Source of the DNA: CAXBDP01 sp963974465
Lineage (GTDB): Bacteria; Bacteroidota; Bacteroidia; Cytophagales; Cyclobacteriaceae
Reading direction: 5' to 3' (one strand)
Length of the DNA: 64,000 bases
Assembly (NCBI GenBank): GCA_049340005.1
Contig: JBMPIY010000003.1
The notes beneath the pieces were generated by a model that worked only from the letters and a program-made list of their open reading frames with translations, made no database searches and was not told where the DNA came from. Below, in pieces: positions 16,222-23,676 of this stretch; within the stretch, counting starts at the first letter, position 1, and every line of letters begins with the position of its first letter. The position numbers and the translations under genes were made by a program.

Positions 16222-17121
16222 GTGAAGTCAGGTAATAAAATAGAATCTCAACGAAATGAGATTGTTGTAGTAACCGGCACTTCTACAGGAATAGGTAATG
16301 CAACTGCAAAAGAGCTTGCGAGAAGTGGTTTCTATGTTCTTGCAGGTGTAAGGCGTGATACTGATGCCGATGCTATTCGTGGTAAGAATATAGAACCAGT
16401 AATGTTAGATATTACCAATGAAGCACACATAACCAATCTTGTAAAACGCATTAATGACGACCCAAAAGAACGCCCACTTCGTGCATTAGTAAACAATGCG
16501 GCTATTGAAATAAATGCTCCCTTAGAAGTATTGCCTCTTTCTGAATGGCGTAGGCAGTTTGAAGTAAATGTATTTGGACAAGTTGCAATGATACAAGCAC
16601 TGTTACCTGCACTATTTGAAAGTCGTGGAACTATCGTCAATATAAGCTCTATCGGTGGTAAAGCAGCTATGGCTGGTTATGGACCATATGCAAGTACTAA
16701 ATTTGCATTAGAAGGATTAAGCGATGCTTTGCGTAGAGAACTTAACCCATTTGGCGTAAACGTTATCGTGATTGAACCGGGTGGTGTAGTTTCTCCAATG
16801 AGTGCGCAGGTACGTATAAAAGCGGAAAAAATTACCAATGAAATGACACCCGAGCATCGTATCAGATACGGTGGGCTTATGCACGCAATGGTTTCTTTAG
16901 CCGAATCATATATCAAAAATGCAGTACCTGCCGAAAAAGCAGGACAAATCATTGCAGACACCATAACAAGTAAGCGCCCACGTACCCGATATATAATTGG
17001 AAGAGATGCCGCTATGGTTAGATTTATGAATTGGATTTTGCCCGATAGAATGCTTGATAAACTTATAGCACGAAGTAATAAAGCCCATTACCCAAAATCA
17101 ATAGTATTAAAAAATTTATAA
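16222..17121 (+). CDS. Short-chain dehydrogenase/reductase (SDR)
   Basis: A 299-residue classical SDR with TGTSTGIG at 18-25, NNAA in the middle and the catalytic YxxxK at Y156-K160 (YASTK), followed by the 'PGGV' loop. The start is a GTG at 16,222 after a purine-rich run; no ATG is available upstream in frame. It sits eight bases before the MBL-fold gene, forming a two-gene operon probably controlled by the divergent MerR protein. Substrate unknown. It is not a close paralogue of the 3.1-kb SDR. Confidence 0.88.
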   Translation: MKSGNKIESQRNEIVVVTGTSTGIGNATAKELARSGFYVLAGVRRDTDADAIRGKNIEPVMLDITNEAHITNLVKRINDDPKERPLRALVNNAAIEINAPLEVLPLSEWRRQFEVNVFGQVAMIQALLPALFESRGTIVNISSIGGKAAMAGYGPYASTKFALEGLSDALRRELNPFGVNVIVIEPGGVVSPMSAQVRIKAEKITNEMTPEHRIRYGGLMHAMVSLAESYIKNAVPAEKAGQIIADTITSKRPRTRYIIGRDAAMVRFMNWILPDRMLDKLIARSNKAHYPKSIVLKNL

Positions 17122-17129
17122 AAATAAGT

Positions 17130-18230
17130 ATGATCGTATTAATAAGTATAGTTTTAATATTGACTATAGCAACTACTGCCTACATAAAACATCCAAAATT
17201 TGGAAAACCTCCAGATGCAAAGCGACTTGAACGGATAAAAAAATCACCCAATTTCAAAGATGGAAAATTTCAAAATATTCACTTTACACCATATGTATCT
17301 GAGGGATACTCTATGTCAAGTGTTGCCTATGACTTCGTTTTTACAAAATTTACACGAACAAACCCGATAGATACCATCCCTTCGATAAAAACCGATTTAA
17401 AAACTTTAGCGATAACCGAAAATGTATTGGTGTGGTTTGGGCATTCATCATATTTTATCCAGCTTAATGGCAAACGTTTTTTGATTGACCCTGTTTTTAG
17501 CGGGAATGCTTCGCCTGTTCCTATTTCAAATAAATCATTTATAGGAACCGATATTTATTCGGTTGATGATATGCCCGATATTGATTATTTACTCATTAGC
17601 CACGATCATTACGACCATTTGGATTATGAGACCGTAATAAAATTGAAGTCCAAAATCAAGCATATTGTTTGTGGTATGGGTGTCGGTTCTCATTTTGAAC
17701 ATTGGAAATTTGACACATCAAAAATCATTGAAAAAGACTGGGATGAAAAAGTAGTAATTGATGATAATATTACATTGTATACAGCTACTGCCCGACATTT
17801 TTCAGGTCGTGGTTTTACAAGGAACAATACACTTTGGCTTTCTTATGTTTTAGAAACACCCAATTTCAAATTGTATCTTGGTGGTGATAGTGGTTACGAT
17901 ACACACTTTGCAGAAATAGGAGAAAAATTTGGTGGCTTTGACTTGGCAATACTTGAAAATGGACAATACAACAAAGCTTGGCACGAAATACACATGTTAC
18001 CCGAAGAAGTGTTAAAAGCAACACAAGACCTAAAAGCAAAACGACTATTTCCTGTTCATTCCTCTAAATTCAAATTGGCTTTTCACCCTTGGGACGAACC
18101 TCTAATTCACTTAACAGAGTACAATAAAAACAAATATCATTTGCCTTTAGTAACACCTAGAATTGGAGAAATAGTTTATCTAAATGATACCTCACAAGAG
18201 TTTGAACAATGGTGGAAAGAACTGAACTAA
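17130..18230 (+). CDS. MBL-fold metallo-hydrolase (NAPE-PLD/UlaG-like)
   Basis: A 366-residue protein with an N-terminal hydrophobic segment (about 1-20, signal or anchor) and a metallo-beta-lactamase fold: metal motif HDHYDHLD from H158, 'ATARHFSGRGF' and 'LGGDSGYD' further on. This arrangement is that of N-acyl-phosphatidylethanolamine phospholipase D-like and UlaG-like hydrolases. The true substrate is unknown; a phospholipid or lactone is possible. It shares an operon with the SDR upstream. An antisense intron relic begins 17 bases after its stop. Confidence 0.88.
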   Translation: MIVLISIVLILTIATTAYIKHPKFGKPPDAKRLERIKKSPNFKDGKFQNIHFTPYVSEGYSMSSVAYDFVFTKFTRTNPIDTIPSIKTDLKTLAITENVLVWFGHSSYFIQLNGKRFLIDPVFSGNASPVPISNKSFIGTDIYSVDDMPDIDYLLISHDHYDHLDYETVIKLKSKIKHIVCGMGVGSHFEHWKFDTSKIIEKDWDEKVVIDDNITLYTATARHFSGRGFTRNNTLWLSYVLETPNFKLYLGGDSGYDTHFAEIGEKFGGFDLAILENGQYNKAWHEIHMLPEEVLKATQDLKAKRLFPVHSSKFKLAFHPWDEPLIHLTEYNKNKYHLPLVTPRIGEIVYLNDTSQEFEQWWKELN

Positions 18231-18246
18231 AACAGCCAGCCCCCAA

Positions 18247-18610
18247 TCGAGTAGGTAAAGGGAAATCCCACCCCTAAACCTCTCACATAACCGTATGTGA
18301 AGCTCTCGCTTCATACGACTCCTTCTATGCAGTTAGATCAATAGTCTTCTGAATTAGATTAGAAATTAGTCAAATTTGAGAGCCTATGATTTCAACGATG
18401 GGCTATGATTATTTTGCTCCCATAGAGTTAAGAACAATCCATAAATAGGATCGACTGAAAATTCTAAAATTCAGTGAATTCCCTCAACATAGATCCGCCA
18501 GGCTGATTTAGACAATCTCGGAGGCTGTGGGTGTTTTATTTGCTTTGTATTGACTGTCAAATCCTATATATCTACTGTTCGACATTACAAATACCGAGCA
18601 GTTAGTGATA
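18247..18610 (-). mobile_element. Group II intron 3'-end relic 5
   Basis: Minus strand ends ...CCTACTCGAT at 18,247. Domain V at 18,288-18,321 is 34 nt (GAGTCGTATGAAG...CATACGGTTA), and its neighbour GTTTAGGGGTGGGATTTCC is domain VI-like. It is a sister of relic 1, including the shared flank around 18,340. The right boundary is not clear, and repeats A and B are absent here. 18,611-18,872 holds no gene I can support. Confidence 0.7.
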
Positions 18611-18872
18611 GGTAAAACATCTTATATGACAGAACCTCATCATATAAGAAACATAAAACTAAACTATAGCGAGTCTAGCTTTCATCAGTTTGTAACTAAA
18701 ATTTTCTACAAAGAAAACTTATTCTTATTAAGAACCCTCTTAAATGCATTATTGGATTTACAACGCTCAAGAATGGGAATAACCTCAAAGATTTTCAATA
18801 GAAGCTTGTTTATTGATTTAAACGAATCCAAAAAAAAGACTGTAATCGTATTATTCACAAAAAATAACCCTA

Positions 18873-20363
18873 ATGAAGAAAATAATTTTGCTTTTGCTAT
18901 TAGCCCCAATCTCCATTTTTGCTCAAAATAGTGTTAGTTATAAAATCAATTACGGCCGTGACTTAGAAAATGATGGATTGAAGATTCAGTTGCTTTATGA
19001 AAAAGTGGAAGCTTCTGACTCCACAATATTCTTCTACAATAACAATTCATGGGGAGAAACAGATTTATTTAATAGCATACAAGTACGCAATGAAGATAAC
19101 CAAAACTACTCTTTTAAACTTAATAAGGATGAACATCAGATCATTATATATCATCCAAAAACTAAGCATGTCTCATTTACATATCGTATAAAACAAGATT
19201 TCCCGGAACCAGACTACAAAACTACATTTAGGCCAATAATTCATAATCAATACTTTCATATACTAGGCTATTCCTTATTTGTTGTACCGGAATACTTTGT
19301 AAATGATGACTTTAATGAGAAAATGGATGTTACAATTGAATGGGTAGGTTTTCCGGAAGATTTTAAGATTCATAATACTTATGACTCTGAAACTAAGATT
19401 CAAAAATTGAATGTAAGATTATGGGAAGAGTTATTTCATTCAGTCTTTGTGGGTGGTGACTATAGAATTTATCGTTTCGATCACCATAATAAACCAATAT
19501 ATTTTGCAGTAAGGGATACTTGGATGAATGGCTTTACGGATGATTTTTTAGTGTCTAATTTTAAGAAAGCAATTATCTCACAAAGAGATTTTTGGAAAGA
19601 CTATAGCCAAGACTATTTCACGGCAATTCTCACCCCGACAGTTACCCAAGAGGATAGCCTCTTCAAAGGAAATAATTTAGCAGGAAGTGCTGTGAAAAAT
19701 GGATTTACGCTACAAGCAACAAACAATCCATTCAATAATAAACAGATCTATATTTACACTTTACATCATGAACTAATGCATCATTGGATAGGTGGGAAAA
19801 TTCAGAACAAATATAAAGAACTCAATTATTGGTTTAGCGAAGGCTTTACCGATTACTATACGCATAAAAATAGGCTTAGAATAAAGGATATTACTATTCA
19901 AGAATGGGTTGATTTTTTTAATAATGAAATAATGGCTGTCCATTGGAACAATTCAAAGAGAAACATCCCAAACTATGAAATAGCAGAGGGATTTTGGAAA
20001 AGCAGAGATATTTCGAATGTACCTTATAAGCGAGGAGCTATATTTGCCTTTTGGCTTGATAATCAAATCCTAATAAAGAGTAATGGAACCAAATCATTAG
20101 ATGACTTAATGAATGACCTTTTAGAGAAGTGTATCAAAGAAAACGTGAAATTTTCTGATGAATTATTGATCGACTTAGCAACAAACTATTTAGACATTAA
20201 TATCTTTCCCTTCTTCCAAAAGCACATCATTAATGGAGAAGATGTAGATCTATTAAATGAAAAATGGATAGAGGGATTTGAATTTTCATTAATTGACTCA
20301 ATTCCACAACTAAAATTAACAAGCACAGAATCAATAAATTACATAGTCGAAACTGCTAAGTAA
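18873..20363 (+). CDS. Secreted M1/M61-like zinc metallopeptidase
   Basis: A 496-residue protein with a signal peptide (about 1-17). Zinc motif HELMH at 299-303 inside 'HHELMHHWIGG' and a downstream glutamate E323 in 'WFSEGFTD'. The spacing between the second His and this Glu is 19 residues, one more than the gluzincin standard of 18. The N-terminal ~200 residues are a beta-rich domain. It is diverged from the 12-kb peptidase. It ends the island: the terminator at 20,531 and the first GCGGGAGG octamer follow. Confidence 0.82.
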   Translation: MKKIILLLLLAPISIFAQNSVSYKINYGRDLENDGLKIQLLYEKVEASDSTIFFYNNNSWGETDLFNSIQVRNEDNQNYSFKLNKDEHQIIIYHPKTKHVSFTYRIKQDFPEPDYKTTFRPIIHNQYFHILGYSLFVVPEYFVNDDFNEKMDVTIEWVGFPEDFKIHNTYDSETKIQKLNVRLWEELFHSVFVGGDYRIYRFDHHNKPIYFAVRDTWMNGFTDDFLVSNFKKAIISQRDFWKDYSQDYFTAILTPTVTQEDSLFKGNNLAGSAVKNGFTLQATNNPFNNKQIYIYTLHHELMHHWIGGKIQNKYKELNYWFSEGFTDYYTHKNRLRIKDITIQEWVDFFNNEIMAVHWNNSKRNIPNYEIAEGFWKSRDISNVPYKRGAIFAFWLDNQILIKSNGTKSLDDLMNDLLEKCIKENVKFSDELLIDLATNYLDINIFPFFQKHIINGEDVDLLNEKWIEGFEFSLIDSIPQLKLTSTESINYIVETAK

Positions 20364-20530
20364 GATTCAATTTCAACTTTTCCTGATCGGTGCCTAGTCA
20401 AAAATGAGTACAACAAATGACTATCTCCTAACTTCACAAGTTTAGTTCACCATAAATTGACTCGGTTTGAAATAGCTATTACAAATAAAAATTACCCATA
20501 AAAAACCTCCCGCCTTTTTCATAAAAAAGA

Positions 20531-20563
20531 AACCCGCAAGGTTTTTGAAACCTTGCGGGTTTT
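20531..20563. terminator. Bidirectional terminator
   Basis: Perfect 14-bp stem AACCCGCAAGGTTT/AAACCTTGCGGGTT with a TTG loop, flanked by A and T runs, between the convergent peptidase and MoxR genes. Confidence 0.88.
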
Positions 20564-20625
20564 ACTAAATCATATTTCTTAAAAAAGCGAAAACTTGGAC
20601 TATACTTTATAATCAGTATGATAAA

Positions 20626-21603
20626 CTATTGCCCTATAGGCACCTTCTTCAAAATACTATTAATAATATCTTTGGTAGTAACGCCATCTGCCTCGGCTTC
20701 ATAGTTTAAGATTATCCTATGGTTCATTACATCATGCGCCACATCTTTGATATCCTCCGGCAATACATAATCTCTGTCGTCGAAGAAGGCTAGAGCCTTT
20801 GCAGCCAAATTCAAATTAATCGTAGCACGCGGCGAAGCACCAAATAATATATAATCCTTTTCCTTTGTCAAGCCAAACTCAGCTGGATTACGAGAAGCAA
20901 ACACCAGTTCTACAATATACTTTTCCAACGACTCAGAAATACGCACATTATTGATCTCATCGCGAATATTGAAAATATCCTGCTTGCTCAACACTGTATT
21001 CAAGTCACTTTTGAATTGAATATTGGACATCCTACGCATAATTTCCAACTCGTCTTCTCTCGTTGGATAGTCCACATGTACCTTCAGCATAAATCTATCA
21101 ACCTGTGCTTCGGGTAGAGGATAAGTACCTTCTTGATCTACCGGGTTTTGCGTGGCCAATACGAGGAATGGACGATCCAAGGCAAAGGTGGTCTCCCCGA
21201 TAGTCACTTGCTTTTCTTGCATCGCCTCAAGTAGGGCAGACTGGACTTTGGCTGGAGAGCGGTTTACCTCATCAGCTAATATTATATTGGCGAAGATCGG
21301 TCCTTTTTTAACTTCAAACTGCGAAGTATTCTGATTGTAGATCATCGTACCGATCAAATCCGCAGGCAATAGATCAGGCGTAAATTGAATTCTATGGAAA
21401 TCTAAGTGAAGAACCTTAGCAAGGGTATTGACAGTAAGCGTTTTGGCGAGACCTGGTACCCCTTCGAGGAGAATGTGGCCGTTGGTAAACAAACCAATCA
21501 TCAAACGATTGACCATATACTCTTGTCCTACTACTACTTTGGATACTTCGTGAAATACCTCTTTTACTTTTTGCTGGTATTCTCTTTTTATTTCAACTGA
21601 CAT
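20626..21603 (-). CDS. MoxR family AAA+ ATPase
   Basis: A 325-residue ATPase with Walker A 'EGVPGLAKT' near residue 50, Walker B 'ILADEVNRSP' near 115, 'ATQNPVDQEGTYPLPEAQVDRF' (sensor 1/arginine finger region) and a C-terminal lid. MoxR ATPases act as chaperones for maturation of other proteins, commonly together with DUF58/vWA proteins. Here those partners are not next to it: the downstream side on its strand is the terminator and the upstream side is a divergent subtilase. Full length for the family. Confidence 0.93.
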   Translation of the reverse strand: MSVEIKREYQQKVKEVFHEVSKVVVGQEYMVNRLMIGLFTNGHILLEGVPGLAKTLTVNTLAKVLHLDFHRIQFTPDLLPADLIGTMIYNQNTSQFEVKKGPIFANIILADEVNRSPAKVQSALLEAMQEKQVTIGETTFALDRPFLVLATQNPVDQEGTYPLPEAQVDRFMLKVHVDYPTREDELEIMRRMSNIQFKSDLNTVLSKQDIFNIRDEINNVRISESLEKYIVELVFASRNPAEFGLTKEKDYILFGASPRATINLNLAAKALAFFDDRDYVLPEDIKDVAHDVMNHRIILNYEAEADGVTTKDIINSILKKVPIGQ

Positions 21604-21840
21604 TCTGGGTGCGTTTTTTGATTCTAGAGCAAATATTTGCCCTTAAACTGTAAAATTAAAATTATATTCAAAATTGATTGCATATTTCGTACTGGCGGAA
21701 ACATACATTGCCTTTCGGCTAATTTTCAACTATTACGAAATTTGATTCTTCACGTTCAATTTAGTTTTTTACCTTTCAAGCTGTTAATACAACGCAATTT
21801 GCAGCTATTTAATAAGTTTGTATTTAAAACATTCAGGAAA

Positions 21841-23520
21841 ATGAATATTATCATCCCATTTTTAAGCAGAAGAGCCATTGCAAGTTTGCTGGTACTCTTT
21901 ATTTTTTCATTACAGCCAATTGCTTTTCAGGGCTACTCACAAAGTGCAGGACCAAAACCAGCCAAAAACTGGTTTCACCTCGACCCTGAAGTTAACGGTC
22001 CTAAAGGCATAAGTACCCAAAAAGCCTATGAATTTGTAAGCGATAGAGGAAGTAGAAAAATTATTGTCGCAGTAATAGACTCCGGTATTGATACCAACCA
22101 TCCAGACTTAAATAGTAAAATCTGGACAAACGATGGCGAAGAAGCTGGAACCAAGCAAGACAATGATGGCAATGGTTATGTTGACGATATTCATGGGTGG
22201 AGTTTTCTCGGCAATCCTAGCGGCGAAAATATCGATAAGGAAACCATGGAAGTAACACGCGAGTACAGAAGATTAGATTTGAAATTTGGAAGTAGGGACG
22301 AGTTCAGCATCACTGCCGGTGAACGAGACGAATGGGCTTACTTCCAAGAAGTGAGAAACCAATATTTCGAAGAAAAAGAAGAATACGAGGCACAGTTTGC
22401 TCAAATAAGCCAAATATATAATTCTTACATGACTGCCGAGGACACCATCAAAAGCACCTTTGGTTTAAAGGAAATAAATTTATCTGCATTGGATGCATTG
22501 GATATGAAAGACAATCCTGCACTACTGCAAGCAAGAGCTTACTTGAAACTGATAGACGATAATGGTATAGCCAAAAGTGATTTGGTAGATGCTTATGAGC
22601 AAATTGATGGAATTTTGAATTATGGTTTTAACACTGAATTTAATCCTAGAAATATTGTGGAGAGCAATTACTACAACTTCGAAAATACAACTTACGGAAA
22701 TTCAGATGTTCAAGGACCTGACGCAAGACATGGTACGCATGTGGCCGGCATAATTGGCGCAGTGCGCGATAATAATACAGACCTCCAAGGCGTAGCAGAC
22801 AATGTGGAAATAATGGTAATAAGAGCCGTACCCGATGGCGATGAATATGATAAGGACGTAGCAAATGCTATTCGCTATGCGGTAGATAATGGCGCACACA
22901 TTATCAATATGAGTTTTGGTAAAAGTCTGAGCCCACAAAAATTCTTGGTAGATGAAGCCGTAAAATACGCAGAGAAAAATGGAGTACTTCTAATCCATGC
23001 TGCTGGAAATGATGGAGTAAATATAGACACCACAGAAAACTACCCTACAAGCCAATATTCACATACGAGTAAAGTCGCCAAAAACTGGATCGAAGTAGGT
23101 GCATCTTCCTATGGAGGAGCAGATAATTTTGTAGGCAACTTCTCAAATTACGGTAAAAAGCGAGTGGATATATTTGCACCAGGAGTGGATATCTACTCAA
23201 GCACTCCAGATGGGCAATACGAATACCTAAACGGTACAAGTATGGCAGCTCCAGTCGTAACAGGCGTGGCTGCAATGCTGATGGCCTATTTCCCAAAAAT
23301 GAAGGCTAAGCATGTGAAAAAAGTGATTATGGAATCTTCTATGAAATATCCTGATCAACGGATAAAAAGACCTGGCTCAGAGGAAACGGATCCAATGATT
23401 GAATTCTCAGAATTGAGTGTTTCCGGTGGTATCATCAATGCCTTTGAAGCTGTGAAAATGGCAAATAAGAAATGGGGCAAAAGAGGTAGAATTCCATTGG
23501 ATGAAAAAACCCTGAACTAA
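21841..23520 (+). CDS. Secreted S8 family serine peptidase (subtilase)
   Basis: A 559-residue protein; ATG at 21,841 gives a good signal peptide ending near 'GYSQS'. Catalytic triad: D80 (VIDSGID), H297 (HGTHVAG) and S467 (GTSMAAP). The insertion between Asp and His is about 215 residues (typical subtilases have about 30-50). It is rich in charged residues and partly coiled-coil ('DEWAYFQEVRNQYFEEKEEYE'). There is no C-terminal sorting domain. Probably a secreted or periplasmic protease. A terminator follows 44 bases after the stop. Confidence 0.93.
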   Translation: MNIIIPFLSRRAIASLLVLFIFSLQPIAFQGYSQSAGPKPAKNWFHLDPEVNGPKGISTQKAYEFVSDRGSRKIIVAVIDSGIDTNHPDLNSKIWTNDGEEAGTKQDNDGNGYVDDIHGWSFLGNPSGENIDKETMEVTREYRRLDLKFGSRDEFSITAGERDEWAYFQEVRNQYFEEKEEYEAQFAQISQIYNSYMTAEDTIKSTFGLKEINLSALDALDMKDNPALLQARAYLKLIDDNGIAKSDLVDAYEQIDGILNYGFNTEFNPRNIVESNYYNFENTTYGNSDVQGPDARHGTHVAGIIGAVRDNNTDLQGVADNVEIMVIRAVPDGDEYDKDVANAIRYAVDNGAHIINMSFGKSLSPQKFLVDEAVKYAEKNGVLLIHAAGNDGVNIDTTENYPTSQYSHTSKVAKNWIEVGASSYGGADNFVGNFSNYGKKRVDIFAPGVDIYSSTPDGQYEYLNGTSMAAPVVTGVAAMLMAYFPKMKAKHVKKVIMESSMKYPDQRIKRPGSEETDPMIEFSELSVSGGIINAFEAVKMANKKWGKRGRIPLDEKTLN

Positions 23521-23563
23521 GCCGCACAGCAAAACGAAATTTAATTCATTTCAGTAATATCAT

Positions 23564-23588
23564 AAAAGGGCTTTAAACGAGCCCTTTT
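23564..23588 (+). terminator. Terminator after subtilase
   Basis: Stem AAAAGGGCT/AGCCCTTTT with a seven-base loop followed by T-rich sequence. Confidence 0.75.
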
Positions 23589-23676
23589 TATTTGTCTCAT
23601 TTTATTTTTAGGTTTGTCTAAAATATTTATTTGTTATATTTTATTATAAAATTAAATGCCTTAAATTTACAGCTAT

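Noticed and set aside
18605..18931. A 108-codon + strand frame overlapping the start of the second metallopeptidase
   Set aside because: Composition is like non-coding DNA and it overlaps a convincing signal peptide in another frame.
1..20505. CRISPR array made of the repeated spacers
   Set aside because: The repeats are 80-180 bp, few, and separated by genes of 0.5-2 kb; there are no short regular repeats or cas genes.
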